DNA of 24,451 bases from a virus. Shown here piece after piece: positions 1-8,189 of this stretch. Numbering within the stretch: position 1 is the first letter of the stretch; each line of letters begins with the position of its first letter. The position numbers were made by a program, and so were the translations under genes. The DNA lies in the IMG/VR virus record IMGVR_UViG_3300043543_000666, positions 1-24,451 of that record; one strand, given 5' to 3'. The notes below the pieces were generated by a model. That model made no database searches and was not told the origin of the DNA. It saw only the letters and a program-made list of their open reading frames with translations.

Positions 1-878
1 TGTTGTGCTTCAATCGCTTTAACTTTCTCGGCAAGCACTGCCACAAGTGCGGTAAGGTCTTCGGTTGTTTGTGCCTGCTCCGCTACGGCAGGTCGTATCT
101 CTGCGATAATGCCGTCTTTTGTTACGATAATCGTGCCATCTGAAAGCTGATGTTCGCCATCAGGAACAGGTTCTCCCGTGTTCGTGAAGATAACAGCGTC
201 TCCCACTTGCGGAACTTCCGCCTCTGTTACGACGGTAATCAAACTGCCGTCAGCGAGTTGTAAGTCTAATGCAGTACTTTTGAAGAACTTTTTAAGTCCC
301 AAAGCACGCATAGCTTTCGCTAATGATATTTTCTTCATATTGTTATTGTTTAGGTTAAATGCTTGATAAGATTTTACAATTTTTGTTGCAAAGCCTATTT
401 CGTATAGGTATTGTGCTGATAAGGTTGTTTGTTTTTTCATCATTTCAGCCCACTGCTTTTTACCGATACGCCCCTTGCATCGTTCATAATACAGGTCAAT
501 CATTTCTTGTTGCTTCTGTATTAAATCTTCGTTGTAGCTTGCAATGTCCTCGGCAGTGCCAAACGCTCCGCCACTTGGAAAATGCACAAGAAACGTAATG
601 CCTTCGTGTACAATCCGTTCTTTTCCCATTAGGAATATTTCGGTTGCAATAGAGCTACATTCGCCAAACGCTTCGGTTGTAATAGGTACGTTCAGGCTAT
701 TAAGGTACGCTCTAATTGCCCGTCCTTCTACAACACCGCCACCAGGGGAGTTGATTTGTACGTGAATGCTTGTAGGTTTCTCGTTTCCGAGTTGAGCAAT
801 AATATCAGCGACGGTTACACCAGGGTTGCTTGCGTCCCCGTAATCAATATGCCCAAATATTTTAATTTTTTTCTCCAT
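1..878 (-). CDS. ClpP-like head maturation protease fused to scaffold-like C-terminus (N-terminal part)
   Basis: Head protease that would mature the capsid. The ORF starts at 878 and runs off the window at 1; joined to 24315-24195 it gives 332 residues. Residues 1-170 are ClpP-like: NSPGGG at 43-48, a GECSS turn at 72-76 with Ser76 aligned to the nucleophile, and VHFP with His99 as the probable catalytic His. The expected acidic third residue near 148-150 is not obvious (KKQT). After an NNNN linker at 177-180 the frame continues without a stop into a second region with DGS/DGE/DGT strand motifs, typical of protease-scaffold fusions in phages. The next gene is the major capsid protein, as in HK97-type head modules. 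The fold call is firm; the scaffold role is inferred from position and composition. Confidence 0.85.
   Translation of the reverse strand, partial: MEKKIKIFGHIDYGDASNPGVTVADIIAQLGNEKPTSIHVQINSPGGGVVEGRAIRAYLNSLNVPITTEAFGECSSIATEIFLMGKERIVHEGITFLVHFPSGGAFGTAEDIASYNEDLIQKQQEMIDLYYERCKGRIGKKQWAEMMKKQTTLSAQYLYEIGFATKIVKSYQAFNLNNNNMKKISLAKAMRALGLKKFFKSTALDLQLADGSLITVVTEAEVPQVGDAVIFTNTGEPVPDGEHQLSDGTIIVTKDGIIAEIRPAVAEQAQTTEDLTALVAVLAEKVKAIEAQ
336..360 (-). promoter_or_regulatory. Candidate internal translation start for a separate scaffold protein
   Basis: Inside the protease/scaffold ORF, Met181 (ATG at 338-336) is preceded by an A-rich leader reading AACCTAAACAATAACAAT. It resembles the leader of the stand-alone gene at 14091 (AACTAAACC...ATCACAATG). 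Initiation here would yield a 152-residue protein with only the scaffold half, as lambda Nu3 arises inside gene C. The sequence shows the in-frame ATG and leader; its use is inferred. Confidence 0.4.
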
Positions 879-937
879 AGCGTTGCAACAATACGAAAGA
901 AAATAATATTTTTATAGTTGTGTAACCACTTTCTTTT

Positions 938-1096
938 ATGACTAATAATAATAAAAGAAAACGTATCAACATCAGCGTGTCCGAGTACGAATGGAAACGG
1001 ATACAACAAGAAAGTGCGAAGTTGCAAGTTACGCCAACAACCTATGCAAAATTGTGCGTATCGGAAGCAATCAGAAAGAAGCACGGTTTTCAATAA
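938..1096 (+). CDS. Small ribbon-helix-helix DNA-binding protein, antisense within the late gene train
   Basis: 52 residues, starting MTNNNKRKRINISVSEYEW. The layout is a classic RHH (CopG/Arc-like) fold: a basic N-terminus, beta strand KRINISVS (about 8-15), helix A EYEWKRIQQESAKL, a short turn QVTP, and helix B TTYAKLCVSEAIRKKH. RHH proteins dimerise and insert the paired strands into the major groove, usually as repressors or antitoxins; MobC-type mobilisation accessory proteins are also similar. It is the only plus-strand gene in the late region, lies in the gap between tape measure and protease, and overlaps the tape measure 3' end by 26 bp (1071-1096). No partner toxin is seen next to it. 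A TATAGTTG element at 913-920 resembles a Bacteroidota -7 box, without a matching -33. Confidence 0.65.
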   Translation: MTNNNKRKRINISVSEYEWKRIQQESAKLQVTPTTYAKLCVSEAIRKKHGFQ

Positions 1097-3878
1097 CTTG
1101 CAATCGGTTTGCTGTCGTTACAATTTCCCGTACATCTACGACAGGTCTTATTTGGGTAATTGCCTCTACAAGCCTTGCGATATTGTCAGTAGGGTCGGCA
1201 ATCGGATTGATGCCCACTCCGCCACCTGTTGCAAATCCTCTTAGCCTGCCTTGTTCCAAAATAGAGATGAGCGGTCTGTATTTTTGGTTTTCCACTTGCC
1301 ATTTAGGAACGACATATTCGCCACGATGAACAATGCCCGCAATCTCGTATTTCTCTCCGTCGCCTGTATAACCGCCTTCTGCAAAAGTTGCCTTTTTTAT
1401 TTCTGCAACAATCTTCGCACCTCTTGCAATCGCTGATGTAATTGCAATAATCTTGCTTACTTGCGTAGGGTCTGCATTGATGGCAGGGTTGGCACTGATT
1501 AGTGAGAGTTCTCTTTGCAGGTTTATAGCAACTTCTGCAAGTGCCGCCGCTTTTTGTAACACAAACAACGCCCTTTGGCTTTCTTCGCTTTGTTCGGCAA
1601 AGGAAAAAACCGCCTCGCCAAGCTCTGCGTAAAGCGATACTACCGTCCTGTTTATTTCTGCTTGCTTGTTAATCCGTTCTACCTCACGCTGATAGCTTTC
1701 TTGATTGATAGCATTTACTTTCTCTTCAAACTCAATTTTTGCTTGCAGGTACAATTCGTCAAACTCTTTTTGCGTAATCAACCTGTCTGCAAGTTGTGTC
1801 CGTAATTGTTCAAGTTTTAGGCTGTTTTCGGTCTTAGCAAGTTCAAGTTGGCTTGCTACGTCTTGCTCGCCTAATTGCCTTTTGAGTGCAATTTGATTTT
1901 GTAAAGCAAGAATTGATTCTTTTAGTGCCTGCTCGTTTTCTTGCCTGCGAAATTCTTTTAGTTTCTTAGCAAGATTGAGTTCAGTTTCAAGCACTTTGCC
2001 CGTATTGTCGGCAATTAAAACTTGTTCTTTTGCGAGGCTTTCTTGCAATATCCGATTTCTTTCTGCTTCTACAAACTTGCGTATGTCTATTCCTTGTATT
2101 CCTTGTTTTCGCAATTCTTCGGCTTCTCGGTTTAATTGTGCGAGTTTCTGTTCGGTTTCAAGTTTGTTGAGTTGCCTTTGCTTTTCCAAAACTTTTTGGT
2201 CAAGTTCTATCTGTTTGGCTGATGCTTCTGTTAAGATTTTCAGTTCTTCTTTACTGCCCTCTTTCACCTTTGCAAGTCTTTGCTCGGTTGCTTTTTGGTT
2301 TGCGTCTGCCTGTGCCTGTGCAATAATAAGTTCGGTTTCTACAAGTGCTTTCTTTGTTTGTTCAGAAAGTTTCACCCGCTCTTCTGCGATTTCTCTGTAC
2401 TTTTCTGCATTCTCCTTTATCTTTTCGGCTAAGTTTTTGTTAAACTCGTTTTCAAGTTGCAAGATTTCTGCCTGAGCATTCTTTTCTATGATTGCCCGTT
2501 TCACTTCGTCCTCTATGCCTTGTTTTTGCAATTCAGCATTCTCACGGATAAGTTTCTGTTTCGCTCTTAACTCCTCCAAACTACCTGCTTGTATTTTGCC
2601 CTGTGCGATAGCGAGATTTAGCTCGGCTTGCGAGAGTGCGAGCAAATCCGATTTTTGTTCTCTGAGTAGTTCATTTGTCTTTTTTATCAGTTCCTCACGT
2701 GCTTTCTCTTTTTGGGCAATCAATTCTTGCACTTTTGCATTTTGTTCGGCAAGTTCCTTTTGTTTCTCAAACCTTTCGTTTGTGTTACCCATAGTTTTGA
2801 GTTGCTCGGCAAGAATATTTGCCTTTTCGGTTTCAAGTTCTATTTGCTTGTCCGTTTTTTGTGCCTCTAATTCAAACTGCTTTTGGCTTGCCTCTAATCT
2901 TTCTTTGATTGACTTGTTTGTATCCTCTACGATATTTTTTTGCTTTTGTGCCTCTAATTCAAGCCGTTTTGTTATATCCGATTGCAGTTCTAACTTGTCG
3001 TTTATATCCTGCAACCTGCCGTCTAATTGACTTGCATTCGCCTCGGCACCTGTAAGAAACGAAACAAGCCCGCTCAAAGCATCTGCTCCGAAAGTAATGA
3101 GTTTGGCAAAGCCCTCTATAATCGGTTCAAGCACAATAAAAACCGCATCTAAGGCTTGCCCCAAAGCACTAAAAGCCTGCGATAACGCACCTGTAACGGA
3201 TTTAGATTTGGAAAAAAGAGAAACAATAGCCCCAACCGTAATAAGCAATATCCCAAGTGGTGAGGCAATAATCGCTTTGCCCAAATCTAAAAGCCCTTTG
3301 AGTACGCCCTTAATTCCTACTTGACTAAGCTGTCCAAGCCCTTGTTGTACCTCTCCCACTGAAACACCAAATATCTTTGTTTGAGCAATGGCATCTTTGA
3401 ACGATTGTGCATAGTTCCCTACATTCGTTTGTCCTGCCGAAACGTTTTGGTCAAAGGCAATGATTGCATCTTTGAGTTTTTTAACTTCTTCGGCTTGCTT
3501 TTTGTACTCTTCGGTGAGTTCTATTGTGCCATCGGCATTGATACGAAAAGCATTTTCAAGTTGATTAAGTGCCTTCTTTGCCTGTGCATATTGCAAGGTC
3601 AATGATTCATAGCTGTTTTTGTTCGCTTCTTGCACTTTCGTAGCAAGCTCTATTTGTTTTTGTGCCTCTTTTTGTGCCTGCGAAACTTTTTTGATTTCGC
3701 TTTGCGTTTGTATGAGCTTTTTTGCATATTCTTGCTCGGATAATTCGCCACGCTTGTTGGCATCTTCTATTTCCTTTTTCTGCCTTTTCAGTTTTTCAAG
3801 TTCTACCTGATAGTCAATGATAGCCTTCTCGGCTTGCTTGACATCTACGTCAATTTTAAACAATACGATTTCTTCCAT
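1071..3878 (-). CDS. Tail tape measure protein
   Basis: 935 residues. It sets tail length and is ejected ahead of the DNA. The N-terminal 140 residues are heptad-rich coiled coil. A hydrophobic segment lies at about 203-222 (AIIASPLGILLITVGAIVSL), with a second hydrophobic stretch at about 240-275. Residues about 290-760 are a very long Glu/Lys/Gln-rich coiled coil. Near the C-terminus are FAEGGYTGDG and GIVHRGEYVVPKWQVE, hallmarks of phage tape measure C-termini. At about 0.15 nm per residue it predicts a tail near 140 nm. It starts 7 bp after the stop of the 654-residue tail gene. Its last 26 bp overlap the antisense RHH gene. Confidence 0.93.
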   Translation of the reverse strand: MEEIVLFKIDVDVKQAEKAIIDYQVELEKLKRQKKEIEDANKRGELSEQEYAKKLIQTQSEIKKVSQAQKEAQKQIELATKVQEANKNSYESLTLQYAQAKKALNQLENAFRINADGTIELTEEYKKQAEEVKKLKDAIIAFDQNVSAGQTNVGNYAQSFKDAIAQTKIFGVSVGEVQQGLGQLSQVGIKGVLKGLLDLGKAIIASPLGILLITVGAIVSLFSKSKSVTGALSQAFSALGQALDAVFIVLEPIIEGFAKLITFGADALSGLVSFLTGAEANASQLDGRLQDINDKLELQSDITKRLELEAQKQKNIVEDTNKSIKERLEASQKQFELEAQKTDKQIELETEKANILAEQLKTMGNTNERFEKQKELAEQNAKVQELIAQKEKAREELIKKTNELLREQKSDLLALSQAELNLAIAQGKIQAGSLEELRAKQKLIRENAELQKQGIEDEVKRAIIEKNAQAEILQLENEFNKNLAEKIKENAEKYREIAEERVKLSEQTKKALVETELIIAQAQADANQKATEQRLAKVKEGSKEELKILTEASAKQIELDQKVLEKQRQLNKLETEQKLAQLNREAEELRKQGIQGIDIRKFVEAERNRILQESLAKEQVLIADNTGKVLETELNLAKKLKEFRRQENEQALKESILALQNQIALKRQLGEQDVASQLELAKTENSLKLEQLRTQLADRLITQKEFDELYLQAKIEFEEKVNAINQESYQREVERINKQAEINRTVVSLYAELGEAVFSFAEQSEESQRALFVLQKAAALAEVAINLQRELSLISANPAINADPTQVSKIIAITSAIARGAKIVAEIKKATFAEGGYTGDGEKYEIAGIVHRGEYVVPKWQVENQKYRPLISILEQGRLRGFATGGGVGINPIADPTDNIARLVEAITQIRPVVDVREIVTTANRLQVIENRASF

Positions 3879-3885
3879 AACGCTG

Positions 3886-5850
3886 TTAGGTTTCGTCTAT
3901 CAATAACAATTCAATCTTACACGGCTTGTTACTGCCACTCCAAGCCCGAACCGCAGTAAGCAAAAATTTTCGGTTGATGTTACCGCCAACAAATATTGTG
4001 CTTAACCGCAAGTTTAGCAAGTCCGTAATACTAAGATATGCACTAAGCACCACTTTTCGGTATTTTTCGTACAGCTTTTGCGAATACGAAAAGTTTGGCT
4101 CAAATTGCGAAAGGCTATCAATGCCTACAAGTCTGCGTGAGTTGGCAGGTAGCGTATAAGAGTTGAATGTACTTATGATATTGCCCGCAAAACTGCCTTC
4201 TATAATTCTTGTAGGGTCGTTCTGATTTGGCTCTCTAACCACCGTCCCCCCGCCTATATCAAGATTTGCAAATAGCAACTCCCCGCCTTTGCGTTTCGGA
4301 TTGCAAAGAAACGGAGTGAAAATATTGTCGTTTTCGCTTGATGTTAGTTTTGGGTGTGCAACAGGCGTACTTGACGGAAATTCGTAATATTTTGTTGATA
4401 AGCATAAGCCCATCACCGTAGGACTTAGTCCTACATACTCATTTTCGGCTCTGTTTGCTTGAATGGATATGTTTTTTTCTTGCGTTGCTAAGGCGTTGTT
4501 AGTCTCAAAATAAATCGCTCCGTCCTTCGTGTTCTTAAATTGTATGTTCGTCTTCTTAGCAAGTTGCATCATAAACTCTTGCGTAATTTCGCTTCTGAAA
4601 TCAATCTTATCCGTCCAATCTTTTGCAGGTTCGTTTAAAACCGAATTGATAGTTCTAATCGTAATGCTTTCATCAAACAAGTCAGTATCAAAAATGCACC
4701 CCGAAAGGAACAAAACATTTTTTACAAACTCCCTTTGCGAAACGGCAGGCAAGTTCTTTGCAAAGTTGTACTGAAATACGCCTTCAAGTGGAAAAAACAA
4801 AGGCGTAACTTCAAGGCTTATTTCGGATAGGGTGCAAGGATTGGACGATGTATTGCTTACCATAACAAAAACATTCCCCAAAATATTTGTTCCACCGCAA
4901 AAAGGGATTTGAAAATCGGCTTTGTTTAAGTTCGGTCCCAAAAGAATAACTGTGTGCAAAGCTGTTGCTGTTGGAATGGGGTTGGTATTATTGGTACTAA
5001 CTATGATTGTTACGAAAAACACACCGTTTTGTCGTTGTGCTTTCAACCGCAATCTATAAGGCACTTTTGTAAGTGGCTCAAATCTGTTTGACTTGAAATA
5101 CGCAGGATTGCCCGTAATTGTGTCAAAAGTAACAATGGTTTGTGTATTTGCAGGCACCGTCAGTGGCGTTGTTCTTAGTAAGCTCCCCGTATAATTTACC
5201 TGAGCATAGTTTTCAAATTCTTCTTCAAAATCAAACTTTTCTGATGAAGATGGCACGTAGGTTTCTTGCGTCCAATCCATCTCTGTTGGATAGCCCCCCG
5301 TAATGCTGTAACCCGCTTCTGCAAATATCTTTTCAAACAAAGCACGCACTTTCCAAGAGTAGAGCAAGTTGTACCAAATCCTTGTAGCGTATTCCTGTGT
5401 TTTAAATACCGCATTGATATAGTCAAGGCTTGTGTCCGTGAGGTTCATATTGCTGTACTGATACGTTACCTGCCCCAAATTTAAGTCTTGCAGTGTTTTG
5501 TCGGCAATGGCATCGGCAAGTTGGGATTTGCCAAGCAAGATGTTGCAGTCGTATTTTTGTTGTGTAGTACGTGAAACAAGCAAAGAACTTCCCCCCACAA
5601 TTTGCACGCCTTCAATCCGAACAACACAAGGCACGGAGTAGTTTGCAGGTGCAGAGACGACGCTTACTACGTTCATATTGCTAAGCAATCGGTTGTTTTT
5701 GGAAGTGGCAGGAACAGAAATCGTATAGCTACGAGTATATCCCGCACTTTCAGGACTTTCTGCGTTGAATAGTACGAAGTCAAGCACGATATCTGCGTCG
5801 CCCAAATCAAGTTCTTCGTTGTCAATCAATATTTCTATGTTTGATTTCAT
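3886..5850 (-). CDS. Large tail-tip/baseplate candidate
   Basis: 654 residues, with no signal peptide or membrane segment. The N-terminus (IEILIDNEELDLGDADIVLD, then SYTISVPATSKNNRLL) resembles the opening of tail-tip proteins next to tape measures in Bacteroidota siphophages. A central motif, DWTDKIDFRSEIT followed by FMMQLAKKTNIQFKN, lies at roughly 415-445. Position immediately upstream of the tape measure, size and beta-rich composition fit a distal tail or hub protein. It could carry receptor-binding function, but no lectin or glycosidase motif is visible. Assignment to the tail is fairly sure; the exact role is inferred. Confidence 0.55.
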   Translation of the reverse strand: MKSNIEILIDNEELDLGDADIVLDFVLFNAESPESAGYTRSYTISVPATSKNNRLLSNMNVVSVVSAPANYSVPCVVRIEGVQIVGGSSLLVSRTTQQKYDCNILLGKSQLADAIADKTLQDLNLGQVTYQYSNMNLTDTSLDYINAVFKTQEYATRIWYNLLYSWKVRALFEKIFAEAGYSITGGYPTEMDWTQETYVPSSSEKFDFEEEFENYAQVNYTGSLLRTTPLTVPANTQTIVTFDTITGNPAYFKSNRFEPLTKVPYRLRLKAQRQNGVFFVTIIVSTNNTNPIPTATALHTVILLGPNLNKADFQIPFCGGTNILGNVFVMVSNTSSNPCTLSEISLEVTPLFFPLEGVFQYNFAKNLPAVSQREFVKNVLFLSGCIFDTDLFDESITIRTINSVLNEPAKDWTDKIDFRSEITQEFMMQLAKKTNIQFKNTKDGAIYFETNNALATQEKNISIQANRAENEYVGLSPTVMGLCLSTKYYEFPSSTPVAHPKLTSSENDNIFTPFLCNPKRKGGELLFANLDIGGGTVVREPNQNDPTRIIEGSFAGNIISTFNSYTLPANSRRLVGIDSLSQFEPNFSYSQKLYEKYRKVVLSAYLSITDLLNLRLSTIFVGGNINRKFLLTAVRAWSGSNKPCKIELLLIDET

Positions 5851-5852
5851 TG

Positions 5853-6635
5853 CTAAGTGTTCTGTTCAGATATGGTCAGTTCAAAACTTACATCATACGT
5901 TCCTTTTCGGTTTTCTGAAATCAGTACCGTGTTTGGCTTGATTTTCACAGGCACAAACGGATACGATTTAAGTGGTCTGTACCGATACATTCGGTTGTCT
6001 CTGTCAAACCAATATATTTCTCTTGCAGTGAATAGCGAAGCAATGCCCGCAATGTTCTTGTCGTTGATGTTTTCGTTGCAGGCTACTTTGCACAAAAACG
6101 CTGACGGTGCTTCTATAACTTTCGGATTGCGTGCAAGATAACTATACGCCTCTTTCTGTTCGTTATTTTGCGAAAATTCAATTACTCCCTCAAAACAGAA
6201 AAAATCCCACCCGCCAAGATTGTTCAGCCACTTGAGCGGCACACAATTAGGACTTGCACAAGCAAGATTGACACGCTTGATAGCTACCACCACTGTGGCA
6301 GAAGGCGTACTTGCCTCAATGGATACGGTGATGTATCGTGTGCCTGTCGGTGCGTAACTGCCCAAAGGCGTGAATGGTGATGCAGGAATTTTCATTATGC
6401 CTGTTTCTAATGCGAAAAAGTTTTTGGAAAACTCGGATATAAACACTCCGTTTGCGTTGTAAGCCTTGTAACTTACGTACAACTGATACGGCAGGGTATT
6501 AGGAAACAACTCGCCCAAAAGACAAATGTTTAGCTCCGATGGGTACGGACTAAACGCCCACGCTTCCTCAAAGTAGGTCATAAATTGCTTTTGAGTAGGA
6601 CTGGGTGGGTCAGGTGGCAGAAAATACCTTGACAT
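5853..6635 (-). CDS. Tail protein of unknown role (WLNNLGGWD motif)
   Basis: 260 residues. A distinctive motif at 134-150 (PLKWLNNLGGWDFFCFEG) follows two Cys at 126 and 131. Similar 'WlN.lGG.d' segments occur in tail-associated proteins of Bacteroidota phages. The rest alternates hydrophobic and polar residues as in beta-sandwich domains, with a C-terminal section ending in a strand-like DVSFELTIS. It lies between two other tail candidates with gaps of 2 and 4 bp, so it is probably co-translated with them. A structural tail-tip or adaptor role is inferred from position; I do not recognise a named family. Confidence 0.5.
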   Translation of the reverse strand: MSRYFLPPDPPSPTQKQFMTYFEEAWAFSPYPSELNICLLGELFPNTLPYQLYVSYKAYNANGVFISEFSKNFFALETGIMKIPASPFTPLGSYAPTGTRYITVSIEASTPSATVVVAIKRVNLACASPNCVPLKWLNNLGGWDFFCFEGVIEFSQNNEQKEAYSYLARNPKVIEAPSAFLCKVACNENINDKNIAGIASLFTAREIYWFDRDNRMYRYRPLKSYPFVPVKIKPNTVLISENRKGTYDVSFELTISEQNT

Positions 6636-6639
6636 AATG

Positions 6640-7116
6640 CTATACGATTGTTTCTTCCTTTGCTTCGTGGCTTATTTCTACAACACGGACACTGCCTCGC
6701 CGTATAAATAAAAACGAATAAATATTGACTTTTCCCGCTACGAATGGAATAGAAGAAAAGCCTTTTATTACTTGGTTAAGGTTCGTATAAGTGAATGTTG
6801 GTACTGTTGCACCTGTGTAATACAATCTTACTACGGTACCGTGTTTGCCGTTTAGCCCGTCAATGTCAATTTCAGAATTGTTAGTTACGTGGATAGCTTC
6901 TTGTTGGAATTTGACGATTGTCGCAGGCAAGCCTTGTTTATACAAAACGTAAGTATCTGCTCTACTCCAAAACGAAGCGAGCAGGTCGGCAAAAAACTGC
7001 CTTACGATAGAGCCTCTTGTTTTCGTAAGACTTGAACCGCCATTATCCCGCCAAGTCGTATCGGCTTGGGCAATCAGGTCAGGTGTGGGTTTCGGTGTTC
7101 CGCTTGGTAGTGGCAT
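6640..7116 (-). CDS. Hypothetical tail-region protein, 158 aa
   Basis: Not recognised. The N-terminus is proline-rich (MPLPSGTPKPTPDL), followed by a helical part with TWRDNGGSSLTKTRGSIVRQFFADLLASF (about 21-50) and a beta-rich C-terminal half (HVTNNSEIDIDGL, GTVVRLYYTGA, YSFLFIRRGSVRVVEIS). The helix-then-strand layout resembles the head of a short tail-fibre or attachment subunit, but no repeat or trimerisation motif is visible. It sits 17 bp after the 187-residue gene and 4 bp before the 260-residue tail gene, so a tail role is likely from context only. Confidence 0.5.
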   Translation of the reverse strand: MPLPSGTPKPTPDLIAQADTTWRDNGGSSLTKTRGSIVRQFFADLLASFWSRADTYVLYKQGLPATIVKFQQEAIHVTNNSEIDIDGLNGKHGTVVRLYYTGATVPTFTYTNLNQVIKGFSSIPFVAGKVNIYSFLFIRRGSVRVVEISHEAKEETIV

Positions 7117-7133
7117 AGTCGTATCGGTTTAGG

Positions 7134-7697
7134 TTAATTAAAATCCGTTTCGTCAAAATCTGTTTCGTCAAAATCAACGCCAAAAATAATAGGAATATCG
7201 ATGTCGTCAGGAAATATTGTATAGTCAAAAAAATCGGATTGATAGTTTCTAATCAAATCAGGAGCATAAACGTAGTAGATGTTGTAGCTTTCAAGCCCTG
7301 CATCAACGGCAAAGAAGTGTTGTTTGTCGCCTGCTATTTCTAAGTAGTATTTGGAAAAGTTGTAACTTGTATCAAAATAAGAAATAGGATAAAACGGACT
7401 TAGATAAAGCGCTTGTGCGTAAGGTGGTGCAACAGCAGAATATCGGTCTTTCATTTTTGGATATATTGACCGCAATACTCTTGATATTTCAAAAGTGGCT
7501 ATGTGGTTTCCTCCTGCATCAACAAAAAAACTACTTTTAAGCACGCAAAAAAGGTTATCGTTTTGGTCGTATATTACAAGCGTTGCTGTTTTGTCCGTAT
7601 CGCTTGGTAGCTTTTGAGCTATTGCAGTAATTGGATTGACAAGTGATAGTCCCGTCGGTGCAATCAGTTTAGGTTTGACTGAAAATTGTATAGCCAT
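7134..7697 (-). CDS. Tail-region structural protein with acidic repeat C-terminus, 187 aa
   Basis: Beta-rich protein with no recognised domain; it starts MAIQFSVKPKLIAPTGLSLV. The middle section (ATLVIYDQNDNLFCVLKSSF, HIATFEISRVLRSIYP) looks like a small beta-sandwich of the kind in Bacteroidota tail proteins. The C-terminus is a short acidic tandem, DFDETDFDETDFN, encoded by a 15-bp DNA repeat at about 7140-7175. The start overlaps the preceding neck gene by 29 bp. It probably belongs to the tail-tip group with its downstream neighbours. Confidence 0.5.
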   Translation of the reverse strand: MAIQFSVKPKLIAPTGLSLVNPITAIAQKLPSDTDKTATLVIYDQNDNLFCVLKSSFFVDAGGNHIATFEISRVLRSIYPKMKDRYSAVAPPYAQALYLSPFYPISYFDTSYNFSKYYLEIAGDKQHFFAVDAGLESYNIYYVYAPDLIRNYQSDFFDYTIFPDDIDIPIIFGVDFDETDFDETDFN

Positions 7698-8085
7698 AGA
7701 TTAGTTCTTTTTTTATTTCTTCCTCAAAACCCGCAAACGCTTTTTGCAACAAATCGCCTTGTGTGTATTTGTTTGGTACTTGTATGCCCTGTTCGTGAAT
7801 GCGTTTGGTAATCGGATAAGCATACTTTTCAGGTATGCCCCTGTCCTTGCACCATTGTTTTATTTTCGCAAGGACCTGCCCGTCGCCTTTTTTGGTCGTT
7901 GGCTTACGCCCCCGAACAAGTGTCATAATGCTCGCCTTGGCACGTACCTCTAAACCCGTTTCGGTAAGTACGTAGCGAACACTATCAGCCGTTTCGCCTG
8001 ATACTACTTTGTCCTGTGCTTTTAGTTCGTTGCGAACACGCTCAACAGCACGAGTACCCAAACGATTAAGAATATCAGCAAACAT
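7669..8085 (-). CDS. Neck/tail-completion protein (HK97 gp10-like candidate)
   Basis: 138 residues. The N-terminal helix MFADILNRLGTRAVERVRNE is followed by a strand pair (SVRYVLTETGLEVRAKA), then RGRKPTTKKGDG, LAKIKQWCKDRGI, an AYPITKRIHEQGI stretch and a C-terminal helix. The combination of a Gly-Arg-Lys-Pro turn, 'I..W...kGi' and 'it.rIhe.Gi' is typical of small head-tail connector or tail-completion proteins in Bacteroidota phages. It lies among neck and tail genes and overlaps both neighbours, which suggests translational coupling. The role is inferred from family resemblance and order. Confidence 0.55.
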   Translation of the reverse strand: MFADILNRLGTRAVERVRNELKAQDKVVSGETADSVRYVLTETGLEVRAKASIMTLVRGRKPTTKKGDGQVLAKIKQWCKDRGIPEKYAYPITKRIHEQGIQVPNKYTQGDLLQKAFAGFEEEIKKELIYGYTIFSQT

Positions 8086-8189
8086 AGCACTCTAACAATT
8101 ACAATCCTTCTGAACTCGGCAATAGCCATTGCTTTTCTATTTCTAATAGCAAACATAATAATCCTAAACGTATCAGCCCAAAACTTCAT
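8022..8189 (-). CDS. Possible small membrane protein coupled to the neck genes, 55 aa
   Basis: Starts MKFWADTFRIIMFAIRNRKA. The ATG at 8189-8187 overlaps the TGA of the upstream gene as ATGA, the coupling used throughout this operon. It fills an otherwise empty 100-bp gap. The C-terminal 25 residues are very hydrophobic (VLCLLIFLIVWVLVLLSVFA), predicting one membrane helix, but that part overlaps the next gene out of frame (8022-8085), where hydrophobicity could be a by-product of the other frame. Real gene or leftover is undecided; the ATGA overlap is the main support. Confidence 0.4.
   Translation of the reverse strand: MKFWADTFRIIMFAIRNRKAMAIAEFRRIVIVRVLCLLIFLIVWVLVLLSVFATN

Noticed and set aside
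1-136. Physical direct terminal repeat for packaging
   Set aside because: The overlap lies inside a coding frame that is continuous only when the circle is closed, and its length suits an assembly overlap.
815-1093. Minus-strand 92-codon ORF opposite the RHH gene
   Set aside because: It overlaps the protease start and opposes the RHH gene; the RHH fold is recognisable and this translation is not.
1975-3030. Long plus-strand ORFs antisense to the tape measure
   Set aside because: Ser/Cys/Phe-rich translations are the expected reverse reading of Glu/Lys/Gln coiled-coil codons; they have no independent support.
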